A stretch of DNA of 64,000 nt from Legionellaceae bacterium (GCA_029210085.1 JARGPP010000026.1:48085-112084), one strand, 5' to 3'; shown: positions 49,257 to 58,893, numbered from the stretch's first letter. Numbers and translations: made by a program. The notes: generated by a model not told the origin, from the sequence alone.

Positions 49257-49793
49257 TTAAAACCCTGTGTGCTCAGTTAGAAAGTGTTTCTCTTCTTCAG
49301 TAGATACTCTCTGCAGAATATCATTGCGATGAGGGTAACGACCAAAACGTTTAATTATTTCAAAGTGCTGCTTTTCAAATGCAAGTGTTTGTTCTAAGCC
49401 TGGTTCTGAGAATAAGTGTAATGCTTGTTGATGTATATGTAATGATTCACTATGCATAAATGGCATATATAAAAATGAACGCTCTAAAACGGATAATTGT
49501 TGCTCCAGTTTTTGACGAACCGCTTCTTGGGATAAAACGAGAGCCATGCCATCATAAGCAAAGCTCTTGGGTATATTACGAAACATATTCCGTGAAAATT
49601 GGTCTAAAATAATCACTTCTGCCAAGCTACCCTCAGCTGTTTCTCTCCAAGTCGATAGTTCTCCCTGGACTGCTTGATGGTGAATCAATGAAAACTGACT
49701 TGTAATTAATTGATCGAGTTCAATGTCTTTTTTCCACCATTGTTCTGGTGTTAACTGATTGAACCAGAAATCCAATATATTATCCGCTTTCAT
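49257..49793 (-). CDS. DUF924-family protein
   Basis: The protein has 178 residues. ILDFWFNQLTPEQWWKKD, LAEVIILDQFSRNMFRN and FLYMPFMHSES are DUF924 hallmarks; the fold is a helical TPR-like domain of unknown function. The order fits a gene at the upstream end of the hydrolase-porin unit (24 bp gap to the hydrolase). Confidence 0.88.
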   Translation of the reverse strand: MKADNILDFWFNQLTPEQWWKKDIELDQLITSQFSLIHHQAVQGELSTWRETAEGSLAEVIILDQFSRNMFRNIPKSFAYDGMALVLSQEAVRQKLEQQLSVLERSFLYMPFMHSESLHIHQQALHLFSEPGLEQTLAFEKQHFEIIKRFGRYPHRNDILQRVSTEEEKHFLTEHTGF

Positions 49794-49833
49794 TGATGTC
49801 CTTTACGATTAATCCATATCGAGCAAGATGCTA

Positions 49834-50883
49834 TTATACAGCCTCATCAAAACTCATCCAGACTCTATGCTCAAAATCATATAATTTGCATTGTTTAAAA
49901 ATACTGAGCGCATAACCCCATGTAAATTGATATTCATGAAAATATGCTCCATATTCTTTTCTTAATGCCAAATATGCTTCAGGCAAATGATAAAAAGGAA
50001 TACGAACATCTAGATGATGTGGGATATGTATCATAATATTATGCAGCAACATCTGTGCTAATTTAGAGCAATGTATGATTGTACTGCAATATAATGCACC
50101 CACTGTATGTGACCAATCTTTTTTCTGATCAAAAAACGGAATATCTGGATGTGTGTGATGGAGAAAAACAATCATTGCAATAAAATAATTAAATACAATA
50201 AAAGGTAAGATAACAGCCGAAAGAATACCTACTAACCCACCGGCAAAGAAATAAGCAACGACAGCAGCAATCACCACATAGAACAATACAAAATACTTTC
50301 CATTGCGATAATATTGCTGTTGCTTTTTATTTTTACCTGGATTAAAACCTAACATTTCAGCCCACCAAACTCTGCGCAAATAATGAAACGCACAGGTAAA
50401 AAAATTGCGCTCAATACGATATAGTATGCGTTGAAAACGTGAGAGTGCTTTATATTCTTTGGGTGTAAATGGGCGCCAAATCCAATCCATGGGAGAAAAA
50501 GAAGTAAAACCATGGTGCACCCGATTATGGCCATACGACCACATTCGATAAATATTAAAGGAGGGTAACATCACGATTGTCCCTAGTATTTCAGCGACTT
50601 TACTGCTTTTAAATAAAGCACCATGTGCTGCATCATGTGCCCATACAAATAGCATGGCTGTAGCAACGCCTGAAATCAGTCCGCCTAATAGCTTCAGTCC
50701 CGCGTGAGGACTTGTAAAAATAAAAAACATGCCTACGGCGAATAATAAAAGATCGACACCTAACCAAAGAAAGGTTTTGACGTAAGAGCGTGTATAGCAA
50801 CTTTTAGGAACAGCGCCTCGTGCATCAGAAGATTTTATTTTTTTAACTTGATCTAATAAGTGACAAGATTGTATTGTGCTCAT
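49834..50883 (-). CDS. Membrane fatty acid desaturase
   Basis: The 349-residue protein has about four to six hydrophobic segments and the three His boxes of membrane di-iron desaturases: HDAAHG, HNRVHHG and HIPHHLD. An additional LHHTH lies before the third box. It probably inserts double bonds into acyl lipids at the inner membrane, using O2. The exact regiospecificity cannot be read. ATG 50883 has AGAGG upstream. It is divergent from the YciB gene. Confidence 0.88.
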   Translation of the reverse strand: MSTIQSCHLLDQVKKIKSSDARGAVPKSCYTRSYVKTFLWLGVDLLLFAVGMFFIFTSPHAGLKLLGGLISGVATAMLFVWAHDAAHGALFKSSKVAEILGTIVMLPSFNIYRMWSYGHNRVHHGFTSFSPMDWIWRPFTPKEYKALSRFQRILYRIERNFFTCAFHYLRRVWWAEMLGFNPGKNKKQQQYYRNGKYFVLFYVVIAAVVAYFFAGGLVGILSAVILPFIVFNYFIAMIVFLHHTHPDIPFFDQKKDWSHTVGALYCSTIIHCSKLAQMLLHNIMIHIPHHLDVRIPFYHLPEAYLALRKEYGAYFHEYQFTWGYALSIFKQCKLYDFEHRVWMSFDEAV

Positions 50884-51013
50884 AAAGAACCTCTTTCAAT
50901 AATTCACCATAATGTAACATATTTTTACTTTTATGTAAATATAGAGCCACTCTTTAATTTGAAACACTTATGCTATACTCAAGCATCATGTTTAATACGC
51001 TATGTTGGGTACT

Positions 51014-51568
51014 ATGAAACTACTGTTCGACTTTTTTCCTATTCTTATTTTTTTCATCTGCTTTAAACTATTTGGAATCTATACAGCAACCGCTGTCGCA
51101 ATTGTACTTTCAATCTTACAAGTGGTTATTTATCGCATAAAATATCAACGCTATGAAAAACTTCATCTTGTGAGTCTTGCCATGATTGTGGTTTTAGGCG
51201 GAGCTACTCTTATTTTTCATAATCCCTGGTTTATCAAGTGGAAACCAACCGCTATTTACTGGATTTCTTCGGTTATATTTTTAGGATCAGCCTATATTGG
51301 AAAAAAACCAATCATCCAAAAAGTCATGGAAAGTAATATCAGTTTGCCTGAGAAAATTTGGCGCCGACTCAGTCATGCTTGGTCTGTTTTTCTTGCATTA
51401 ATGGGGGTTGCAAATCTTTATATTGCATATCACTATGATACGAACACATGGGTGAATTTTAAATTGTTTGGTGGTGCAGGATGTACTTTGCTTTTTGTTT
51501 TACTACAAGCGCTCTACCTTGCAAAGCATGCAAAGACACCTGTTACAGAAGTCAAAACAGTTAAGTAA
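51014..51568 (+). CDS. yciB: YciB-type inner-membrane septation protein
   Basis: The protein has 184 residues with five hydrophobic segments. [20 protein letters not shown] at the start and [20 protein letters not shown] are typical of YciB/IspZ, needed for normal cell-envelope geometry. ATG 51014 is used rather than 51002 because family members begin MKxLxDFFP. Confidence 0.92.
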   Translation: MKLLFDFFPILIFFICFKLFGIYTATAVAIVLSILQVVIYRIKYQRYEKLHLVSLAMIVVLGGATLIFHNPWFIKWKPTAIYWISSVIFLGSAYIGKKPIIQKVMESNISLPEKIWRRLSHAWSVFLALMGVANLYIAYHYDTNTWVNFKLFGGAGCTLLFVLLQALYLAKHAKTPVTEVKTVK

Positions 51569-51602
51569 TTAGTTCAAGATCGCCTGTAAAGGGAAAAATA
51601 TC

Positions 51603-52271
51603 ATGCGGTTACTGCTCATAGAAGATGATGAACTGCTCGGTGATGCCGTTAAGACAGGCCTCATACAATGTGGTTATGTGGTGGACTGGTTAAAAGATGG
51701 TGAATCTGCAAAACTAGCAATTACAATAGAATCATTTGAGTTGATCATTCTTGATTTATCTTTGCCGAAACTTTCAGGACTTGCGCTTTTAAAAAATATT
51801 CGTCAAAACGGTAATAAAACCCCCGTTATTATTTTAACGGCTCGGGAATCCATTGAAAATCGTATCGAAGGCTTAGATGCAGGTGCTGATGATTACATGA
51901 TCAAACCTTTTGATTTAAATGAATTAAGTGCCCGCATTCGTGCATTAACCCGACGTTCCCAAGGGCGTGCTGATACGCTCATTCAATATCAGAATATTGT
52001 ACTTGATCCCGCAGCACACACTGTTCTACTTGATAATAAAGAAGTCAATATTTCAAGAAGAGAGTTTGCCCTTCTGCAAAAACTACTTGAAAATCATGGA
52101 CATGTTTTATCACGAGAACAACTGATGCAAAGCATTTATGGGTGGGATGAAGATTTGGATAGTAATGTGTTAGAAGTACATATTCATAATTTGCGGAAAA
52201 AGCTGAACGCTGATTTTATTCGAACCATTCGTGGCATTGGGTACATTGCTGAGAAAAATATAACGCTTTAG
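51603..52271 (+). CDS. OmpR-family response regulator (QseB/PmrA-like)
   Basis: The protein has 222 residues. The receiver domain has LLIEDDELLGDAV (acidic pair), phospho-acceptor Asp51 in IILDLSLPKLSG and the conserved Lys in DYMIKPFD. The DNA-binding winged helix is seen from LSREQLMQSIYGWDED. Nine bases separate it from the kinase, so the two form a co-translated pair. The regulon is unknown; the genes next door are YciB and, convergently, ruvA. Confidence 0.92.
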   Translation: MRLLLIEDDELLGDAVKTGLIQCGYVVDWLKDGESAKLAITIESFELIILDLSLPKLSGLALLKNIRQNGNKTPVIILTARESIENRIEGLDAGADDYMIKPFDLNELSARIRALTRRSQGRADTLIQYQNIVLDPAAHTVLLDNKEVNISRREFALLQKLLENHGHVLSREQLMQSIYGWDEDLDSNVLEVHIHNLRKKLNADFIRTIRGIGYIAEKNITL

Positions 52272-52279
52272 GCTCAGAT

Positions 52280-53695
52280 TTGAAAACTTCAATTCGTAAA
52301 TTCTTACTGATTAACTTACTGCTGGCCATTAGTGTGACCACGACACTAACGGCCATCGGAAATTATTACCTCGACCAAAAAGATATTGAAGCACATTTAG
52401 ACACCCTAATGGCTGTATCGGGTTTATCTTATGATGCTTTATTAGGTGACTCTCCAAATCAGCATGCACTGAATACTATTCAAAATTCACTTCAAAAAAT
52501 TCCCAAAAAAATGCAGGCTTACTTACCTTCACTTAACTCAGATCAACCATCAATGGAAGAGTATGTAAACCGGTTTAGTTTTCAAATATGGTCTCGTGAA
52601 GGTAAAAAAATATTGCATTCACCCAATGCCCCCACTTTGTTGCCTAAAAACATTCAAACAGGATTTAGCAGTACATATATAGACAATCAGCAATGGCGTA
52701 TTTTTAGTACTATCAATGAAGCTTCTGGCTCACATCTTATTTTAGCTGAACGTTATGATACGCGTAATGAATTAGGACGACGTATAGCTCAAGATGATTT
52801 ATACATCATGTTGCTAACTTTTCCCCTGTCCGGGCTTCTTATTTGGATTATTATTGGGCGAGGTCTTGCAAGTATTAATAAAGTCACTCGAGAAGTTGCT
52901 CATCGCGCACCCAGTCATCTTGAACCCGTTAGCCTTAAATCAGCTCCAGATGAAATTAAACCTATGATTGATGAGCTCAATAATCTCTTTTTTAGACTGC
53001 AAGAAGGGTTTGAGCGTGAAAAACGTTTTGCAGCAGATGCAGCACATGAGCTCAGAACACCTCTTGCTGCCATTAAAACACAAGCACAAATTGCCTTAAA
53101 AACACCAGACGTTAAAGAGAAAAATACGGCTCTAAAAAAATTAATCGCGAGTGTTAATCGAACGACACACATTGTTCAACAGCTATTAATTATGAGCCGC
53201 TTAATGCCTGATACACCAAGCCCAGATGGCTTTGAAAGTGTCAGCTTAAGCGATATTACGCGGGACATGCTGACAATGCTTGCACCAAAAGCCATTGAGA
53301 AACACATTGAGCTTGAGTTTCATACGGATAAAAAAACACCCTCTATTCAAGGTAATTATACAGCACTGTGCATTCTTATACGAAATCTTGTTGATAACGC
53401 GATTCGTTATACACCAAGTGAAGGGTGTATCACTGTGTCTGTACAACCTCAAAATAACCGTGCAATGTTTGAAATCTGTGATAATGGTCCCGGTATTCCA
53501 GAAGCACTCCAAGCACGCGTATTTGAACGCTTCTTTCGTGTCATTGGTAATAAAAGTGATGGCAGCGGACTTGGACTTGCAATTGTTAAACAAATCGCAG
53601 CGCTTCACCACGCACATATTGAGCTTGATAAACCTCAGGATCATCATGGTTTAATTGTTCGAGTGTATTTCCCATGTTGCCCTCAACATAGATAA
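52280..53695 (+). CDS. Sensor histidine kinase (QseC/PmrB-like)
   Basis: The 471-residue protein starts at TTG 52280. TM1 is at about residues 8-30, a sensor domain of about 130 residues follows, and TM2 (LLTFPLSGLLIWIIIGRG) lies near 185. The H-box AADAAHELRTPLAAIKTQAQ (His near 256), N-box LVDNAIRYTPSEG, DNGPGIP and SGLGLAIVKQIAALH are intact. Partner of the regulator just upstream. It probably senses a periplasmic signal such as low Mg, pH or a small molecule; this cannot be decided. Confidence 0.92.
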   Translation: MKTSIRKFLLINLLLAISVTTTLTAIGNYYLDQKDIEAHLDTLMAVSGLSYDALLGDSPNQHALNTIQNSLQKIPKKMQAYLPSLNSDQPSMEEYVNRFSFQIWSREGKKILHSPNAPTLLPKNIQTGFSSTYIDNQQWRIFSTINEASGSHLILAERYDTRNELGRRIAQDDLYIMLLTFPLSGLLIWIIIGRGLASINKVTREVAHRAPSHLEPVSLKSAPDEIKPMIDELNNLFFRLQEGFEREKRFAADAAHELRTPLAAIKTQAQIALKTPDVKEKNTALKKLIASVNRTTHIVQQLLIMSRLMPDTPSPDGFESVSLSDITRDMLTMLAPKAIEKHIELEFHTDKKTPSIQGNYTALCILIRNLVDNAIRYTPSEGCITVSVQPQNNRAMFEICDNGPGIPEALQARVFERFFRVIGNKSDGSGLGLAIVKQIAALHHAHIELDKPQDHHGLIVRVYFPCCPQHR

Positions 53696-53700
53696 CGTTT

Positions 53701-54294
53701 TTAACGTGTAGCAAGGCTTTGTAAGCCTTCTCTAATGAGCTGCTCACAGTTTTTCTCGCCATTGTCTAATGCTTTAACCACTTTATTTGCTTCTTGCGAT
53801 TTATAGCCGAGTGCTTGTAATGCTTTTACCGCTTCATCTGCATGTCCTAATGCAGTACGCTCTTCAGATACATCTGAAAAATACTCAATATCGTCTAGTC
53901 TATCTTTCATTTCAACCACAAGACGTTCAGCTGTTTTTTTACCAATACCGGGTAACTTTATCAGTAATGCTGGATTTTCTTGTCGAATGCAGCGTACAAA
54001 ATCCTCCGGTCGAATGCTTGATAGAATAGCAATGGCTAATTTAGCTCCCACACCATTTACACGAATTAATGCACGAAACAAATGACGTTCTTCAAGTGTT
54101 AAAAAACCATATAAAATAAAAGCATCTTCTCGTACTAGCGTATGAATATGTAAACCAACAGGGCCTTTTACCGTTTCAACTTCAAAAAACGAGGGTAAAG
54201 AAGTTTCAACATCATAGCCAACGCCTCCAACATTAATGACAAGCTTTCCTGGCTGTCGTTTATCAATGATTTCTCCTTGGAGCCAACCTATCAT
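53701..54294 (-). CDS. ruvA: Holliday junction helicase subunit RuvA
   Basis: RuvA binds four-way junctions and loads RuvB. The 197-residue protein starts MIGWLQGEI. The helix-hairpin-helix region KLPGIGKKTAERLVVEMKDR and the C-terminal RuvB-binding domain are visible. ATG 54294, overlapping the ruvC stop (ATGA), is preferred over ATG 54300 on spacing from GGAG. No ruvB follows; the stop faces the kinase gene. RuvB must lie elsewhere. Confidence 0.96.
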   Translation of the reverse strand: MIGWLQGEIIDKRQPGKLVINVGGVGYDVETSLPSFFEVETVKGPVGLHIHTLVREDAFILYGFLTLEERHLFRALIRVNGVGAKLAIAILSSIRPEDFVRCIRQENPALLIKLPGIGKKTAERLVVEMKDRLDDIEYFSDVSEERTALGHADEAVKALQALGYKSQEANKVVKALDNGEKNCEQLIREGLQSLATR

Positions 54295-54788
54295 ATACAT
54301 TTACTCCTAAGTAAATTGCTCTGCCTGACATGACTATGGCAAATAGCCACGGCAAGTCCATCAGAGGCGTCAGTTTGAGGGGGTTTTGATAACATCAGTA
54401 AACGCATGACCATTTGTTTAACTTGTTCTTTATCTGCAGCACCATAGCCTGCGACTGCCTGTTTGATTTGGCGGGGCGAATATTCTGCAACTTCTCTATC
54501 TGAAGACGCCGATGCAACCATAGCAACTCCTCTAGCATGCCCTAATTTAAGTGCTGTATTTGCATTTTGGTGCATAAAGACCTGCTCCATTGCTACTTCA
54601 TCAGGTTTAAAAGCAGTCATTATCTGGCGAACGCCATTAAAAATATCAAGCAATCGTCCGCTTAATCCTGTATCTGTACTTGTTCGGATACAACCACTAT
54701 CAATGTATTTCAAGTCATTACCAACTGCACGAATAAGGCCATATCCTGTAATGCGTGAACCTGGATCAATTCCCAATATGATGGTCAC
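54291..54788 (-). CDS. ruvC: Holliday junction resolvase RuvC
   Basis: RuvC nicks four-way junctions. In the 165-residue protein, the catalytic acids are in ILGIDPGSRITGYGL (Asp7), AMEQVFMHQNANTALKLG (Glu) and the C-terminal DASDGLAVAICH (two Asp). It overlaps the 3' end of the MFS gene by 23 bp and ruvA by 4 bp, so it is translated in a coupled chain. Confidence 0.97.
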   Translation of the reverse strand: MTIILGIDPGSRITGYGLIRAVGNDLKYIDSGCIRTSTDTGLSGRLLDIFNGVRQIMTAFKPDEVAMEQVFMHQNANTALKLGHARGVAMVASASSDREVAEYSPRQIKQAVAGYGAADKEQVKQMVMRLLMLSKPPQTDASDGLAVAICHSHVRQSNLLRSKCI

Positions 54789-56103
54789 AAGTACGTCCTT
54801 CGTTTCGTGGGTTTTCAGGATGGGATTCTTTTAAAACAAATAACACCAATAGAAAATTAATTAAATAGCTTAGCGGCATAATAAGCAAGGCTTTTTGATA
54901 ACCTTGTAATCCATAGACAGAAACGCCCTCAATCAAAGAGACATCTCCAATATGATGCAACACCACACCGACCATGGGTTGGAAAAAAGCAGCACCAATT
55001 ACAACCGATAAATTGTTAAATCCACAAGCTGTTCCTACTAAGCTAGGGTCATTATTGTCTTTTACTACAGCAAAACTGACTGTTTGCCCTGTTGCCCCAA
55101 GTCCAAATAAAAATAAAAATAAATACATCCAGTGCATGGGTATACCAGGCACATAAACCACACATGTTGTTGCAAAAAAACCAAATAAGGCGCTAATCCC
55201 CAAAATAAGCCGCCGACTTTTAAATTTATCACTTAACCAGCCAAAAAAGGGACTTCCAAGACCAATAGCAAGCCAAATCATGCTACACATACCTGATGCA
55301 GCTAATAGCCCAATATCAAATTTAACTTCAAGATATGGAATGCCCCATAACCCGGCAAAAACAGCAATCGGTGTCCAAATGGTACATGCGTATATACCGG
55401 TCATCCATGTATATTTTCTACCGCAAACAGCACGCAATCGTTTCCATTCATCTCTGAAACGTTGCTTTGGCATTGATTGTGTCGGTTGGTGTGGATAATC
55501 TCGAATAAAAATCCAGAATAAAGCCGCTAGAAAAAAACCAATCCCTCCTAAAATAAAACTTGCTTCGCGCCAGCCTACAGCTTTAATCAGCATTGCCAAA
55601 GGACGTTCTCCAAACATTGCCCCAGCTGAACTCATAAATTGAGCAATGCCTGCAAGAATTGCAAAATAAGTGGGTGGAAACCAGCGAGATAAGAGTACCA
55701 ATGCTCCAATAAAAGAAAATGCAGATCCAAAGCCAATCATAAAACGACCCGCTGCAGCTGTCACAATACTGGTTGTCGATGCAAAAAAGACAGACCCTGC
55801 CGCACATAATATAATTGCTGCTGTCATCAACTTGCGAGGTCCGTAACGATCAAATAATAAGCCTGCAGGCAATTGCATAGGCGCATAAGCATAAAAATAA
55901 AAAGCTGATATCATGCCAAAACCCGTGGCCGACACACCAAATGTTTTCATAATAGGTGCTGCCATAACGCTAGGCGCCACTTGTAATATAAACTCATATA
56001 AATAAAAAGCTGTTGCCAATATAAAAATACAATAAGCAGTAACTTTTTTATGTGTTTTAGAGAATGCGACTTCTGTGCTCAAGACATCACCATAGAATTT
56101 CAA
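54766..56103 (-). CDS. MFS transporter
   Basis: The protein has 445 residues and 12 hydrophobic segments. The MFS motif in the first loop reads PAGLLFDRYGPRKLM, and a matching half-repeat lies at FFGWLSDKFKSRRLIL. No ATG precedes the first segment in frame: TTG 56103 and TTG 56082 are candidate starts, the latter with a better GGTG upstream. The substrate is unknown; it is a phthalate/sugar-phosphate-permease-like type. Its end overlaps ruvC. Confidence 0.85.
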   Translation of the reverse strand: MKFYGDVLSTEVAFSKTHKKVTAYCIFILATAFYLYEFILQVAPSVMAAPIMKTFGVSATGFGMISAFYFYAYAPMQLPAGLLFDRYGPRKLMTAAIILCAAGSVFFASTTSIVTAAAGRFMIGFGSAFSFIGALVLLSRWFPPTYFAILAGIAQFMSSAGAMFGERPLAMLIKAVGWREASFILGGIGFFLAALFWIFIRDYPHQPTQSMPKQRFRDEWKRLRAVCGRKYTWMTGIYACTIWTPIAVFAGLWGIPYLEVKFDIGLLAASGMCSMIWLAIGLGSPFFGWLSDKFKSRRLILGISALFGFFATTCVVYVPGIPMHWMYLFLFLFGLGATGQTVSFAVVKDNNDPSLVGTACGFNNLSVVIGAAFFQPMVGVVLHHIGDVSLIEGVSVYGLQGYQKALLIMPLSYLINFLLVLFVLKESHPENPRNEGRTCDHHIGN

Positions 56104-56271
56104 AAAAAACCATTACACCTTAATCTAAAATTGCTTGTCAATGAGTAGCCCATTTTCAAAACAGCTTTTCGCCTTTTTTACACACTTTATGCTCAGAATA
56201 ATCTTGCGGTTTTGCTGGTTTTAGTGCAAGATAAACACTTCATGCGTTTGTATTTTTGAGAAACTAATTAG

Positions 56272-56493
56272 ATGGCAAAAGAAGATCACATTGAAATGGT
56301 AGGGACTATTATTGATACCCTTCCGAACACTAAGTTCCGTGTTGAACTTGAAAATGGACATATCATTACGGCTCATATATCCGGTCGAATGCGTAAAAAT
56401 TATATTCGTATTTTAACCGGGGATAGCGTTAAAGTTGAATTGACTCCTTACGATTTAACGAAGGGGCGAATCACGTTTCGTGATAAAAACTAA
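56272..56493 (+). CDS. infA: Translation initiation factor IF-1
   Basis: The 73-residue single S1/OB domain begins [20 protein letters not shown] and contains [18 protein letters not shown]. It binds the 30S A site and supports initiation. It is free-standing here, with about 170 bp upstream and a strong inverted repeat downstream. Confidence 0.97.
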   Translation: MAKEDHIEMVGTIIDTLPNTKFRVELENGHIITAHISGRMRKNYIRILTGDSVKVELTPYDLTKGRITFRDKN

Positions 56494-56539
56494 GATACAA
56501 TAATTTACCTTAAGCCTTGCTCTATTTGTCCCCAAGAGC

Positions 56540-56594
56540 ATTTTCTTTCATACAAGCGTTTTATATTTAGCACAGCGCTTGTATGAAAGAAAAT
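56540..56594. terminator. 19 bp perfect inverted repeat between infA and pmbA
   Basis: ATTTTCTTTCATACAAGCG (56540-56558) is perfectly complementary to CGCTTGTATGAAAGAAAAT (56576-56594), with a 17-base A/T-rich loop. It lies between convergent infA and pmbA, where a bidirectional terminator is expected; the T-rich arm TTTTCTTT fits. The long loop and stem are larger than usual. Confidence 0.65.
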
Positions 56595-56602
56595 AACACT
56601 GA

Positions 56603-57946
56603 TTATCCCCCAGCAACTGTCATTTCTTCAATTAAGATTGAACCACAGCGCGTTGAAATTGAAGGGTTAATGTCAGTACCTACAGCAGCAATTTGCTGAA
56701 ACATATTTTTTAAATTACCCGCAACAGTTACCCCATCAACGGGATATTGAATTTCACCGTTATCCACCCAGAAACCAGAAGCTCCTCGTGAATAATCGCC
56801 TGTAATTCCATTGACACCTTGCCCCATTAGCTCTGTGACTAACAAGCCGCGGTGCATTTGCTTAACCAGTGCATTTAAATCACCTGCGGTTGGTTTTACG
56901 GTAAGATTGTGCACACCACTGCTATTCGCCGTTGTCTGCAATCCTAATTTTCTTGCGGAATAACTTCCTAAAACATATTGTTGTAAGATACCGTCTTGAA
57001 TCAATACGTTAGGTCGCGTAATAATACCTTCCCCATCAAACGGTGAACTGCCTAATCCGCATAATTGGTGGGGATCTTCGAAAACAGTGATGTTTTCAGG
57101 AAAAATACGCTCTCCTAAACTATCTAACAAAAAAGAGTGCTTTCGATACAAGCTTGAACCACTAACAGCCTGAACAAATGCTCCCATTAAACCACTTGAA
57201 ACACGTGATGAAAAAATCACAGGTATTTTTTGCGTATCTAATTTTTGGGGTAATAAACGCTCAATCGTTCTCTTAGCAGCCAATGCAGCTAGGTCATCAG
57301 CACTCATGAGTTTATCTGGTGTTCTTGCTGTTGTATAAGCATAATCACGCTGCATACTGCCATCTGCTTCTGCAAGTAAAGAACAGCTTAAACTATGTCG
57401 GCTGCCTTCAATGACACCTGAGAAACCATGCGTATTCGCATAACCATGACAAAACGTATAACTGGATACATTCGCACCATCTGAATTATGAATACGCTTA
57501 TCTAAGCTTAATGCTTGTGTTTCACAGGCTAAAGCAAGTTCACCAGCCTTTTCAGGTGTAATTGACCACGGGTGAAGTAAGTCAAGTTCCGGGTAATTAG
57601 GGTTCATTAAGTCTGGATCAGGCAAACCAAAGCAAGGGTCTTTTGCACTCACTTTTGCAATATCACAAGCCGCATTTACCATTAAGTCTAGTGCTGCATC
57701 TGATGTATCACTACTTGTTGCACTCCCTTTTTGTTGGCCAATATATACCGTAACAGCAACGCCTTTTTCTTCACTAAAAGCAACTGTTTCAACACTCCCC
57801 ATTCGTACATCAACTCCAAATCCCCTATCATGATTAACAGAAACAGCTGCATCTGTTGCACCATGAGCACTCGTGCGATTTAACACATCTTTCATTAATT
57901 GCTCTAATGCAGTTTTTGGGTTGATCTGTTGCGATAAATTTCGCAT
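56603..57946 (-). CDS. pmbA: TldD/PmbA-family metalloprotease PmbA
   Basis: The 447-residue protein fits PmbA (TldE). N-terminal blocks such as SVNHDRGFGVDVRMGSVETV, then TRPNVLIQDGILQQYVLGSYSARKLG, and the C-terminal GASGFWVDNGEIQYPVDGVT are characteristic. With TldD it degrades unfolded peptides and matures peptide antibiotics such as microcin B17. TldD is not in this window. Converges on infA. Confidence 0.95.
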   Translation of the reverse strand: MRNLSQQINPKTALEQLMKDVLNRTSAHGATDAAVSVNHDRGFGVDVRMGSVETVAFSEEKGVAVTVYIGQQKGSATSSDTSDAALDLMVNAACDIAKVSAKDPCFGLPDPDLMNPNYPELDLLHPWSITPEKAGELALACETQALSLDKRIHNSDGANVSSYTFCHGYANTHGFSGVIEGSRHSLSCSLLAEADGSMQRDYAYTTARTPDKLMSADDLAALAAKRTIERLLPQKLDTQKIPVIFSSRVSSGLMGAFVQAVSGSSLYRKHSFLLDSLGERIFPENITVFEDPHQLCGLGSSPFDGEGIITRPNVLIQDGILQQYVLGSYSARKLGLQTTANSSGVHNLTVKPTAGDLNALVKQMHRGLLVTELMGQGVNGITGDYSRGASGFWVDNGEIQYPVDGVTVAGNLKNMFQQIAAVGTDINPSISTRCGSILIEEMTVAGG

Positions 57947-58001
57947 GATAGTCCTATTGTTTTAAGGGTTAATTGCCTGCTCACAAGGATACAAGATAAC
58001 A

Positions 58002-58778
58002 ATGCTAAGGCAAACTAAAAAACAAATACATCTTAATGTGATCTTGTTTATCACGCTCTTTTTATGCTTTATGGGGACGCAAAAAGCATATTCAGCTGCA
58101 GGCTGGAATAAAATTGCGCCCGGCATTGAATATCGTGACCTATCTCCAAACCCACTTATTCCTTGGGCTCATGTCCATGTTTTTCGTATTAATTTACGCA
58201 AGCAAAAGCTCGATTTAGTCACTGCAAGTGACTTATCTAGACCACACGCATCCGTTGAAGAAATGGCCATTCAAAATCAAGCATTGATTGCTATTAATGG
58301 TGGTTTTTTTGATAAAGAATATCGACCACTTGGATTACGTATTGGCCATCATCATCGTTATACCCCTGTTAAACCCATTAGTTGGTGGGGTATTTTTTAT
58401 ACTATTAGGAAAAAACCATATTTATCTAAAGTTTCTCAATATTCAGAAACAGACCGTTCTGTTGATTTTGCCATTCAAAGTGGTCCTCGGTTATTAGTCA
58501 ATGGGAAAATACCTCAATTAAAACCGGGTATTGCCGAGCGTACCGCTCTCGGAATCACTCAAAAAAATCAAGTGATTTTGCTGGTAACTGAACATGCGGC
58601 CATGACAACAACCGCATTGGCTGAACTGATGAAAAAATTTCCATTGTATTGCGAAAATGCTTTAAATCTTGATGGCGGAAGCTCAAGCCAAGTTTATGCC
58701 AATGTGGGTGCTCTGAATCTCCATACACGCGGTGCTTTAGGCGTAAGTGATGCCGTCATTGTTAAACCGCGTGAATAA
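58002..58778 (+). CDS. Exported phosphodiester-glycosidase-like protein (DUF2233/NAGPA)
   Basis: The protein has 258 residues with a signal peptide ending near residue 31 (CFMGTQKAYS). The domain holds ALIAINGGFFDKEYRPLGLR, IQSGPRLLV and LNLDGGSSSQVYAN, the marks of NAGPA-type phosphodiester glycosidases. Family members cleave sugar phosphodiesters or act in exopolysaccharide metabolism. ATG 58002 is used. It lies alone before nrdA. Confidence 0.85.
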   Translation: MLRQTKKQIHLNVILFITLFLCFMGTQKAYSAAGWNKIAPGIEYRDLSPNPLIPWAHVHVFRINLRKQKLDLVTASDLSRPHASVEEMAIQNQALIAINGGFFDKEYRPLGLRIGHHHRYTPVKPISWWGIFYTIRKKPYLSKVSQYSETDRSVDFAIQSGPRLLVNGKIPQLKPGIAERTALGITQKNQVILLVTEHAAMTTTALAELMKKFPLYCENALNLDGGSSSQVYANVGALNLHTRGALGVSDAVIVKPRE

Positions 58779-58787
58779 ACACACAAC

Positions 58788-58796
58788 TTATCCACA
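58788..58796 (+). promoter_or_regulatory. DnaA box upstream of nrdAB
   Basis: TTATCCACA, the perfect consensus DnaA box, lies about 160 bp before nrdA. E. coli nrdAB is likewise DnaA-controlled, which links dNTP supply to replication. A single box could still be chance. Confidence 0.45.
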
Positions 58797-58846
58797 GCAT
58801 ATACCCTGATTATGCCCAGAGTTATTCTCTTGTTATTTTCAAAGAA

Positions 58847-58893
58847 ACACATTATATTGTAAGAATCGGAGATTAAAACACTACATCTTGTGT
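58847..58893. promoter_or_regulatory. Tandem NrdR boxes of nrdAB
   Basis: ACACATTATATTGTAA (58847-58862) and ACACTACATCTTGTGT (58878-58893) both fit the 16 bp NrdR palindrome. Their starts are 31 bp apart, the three-turn spacing known for NrdR operators. They precede nrdA by 59 bp. NrdR represses ribonucleotide reductase genes when dATP is high. Confidence 0.85.

Noticed and set aside
53246..53647. 133-codon frame opposite the sensor kinase
   Set aside because: It is antisense to a well-supported kinase domain, with Cys/Asn-rich composition typical of a shadow frame.
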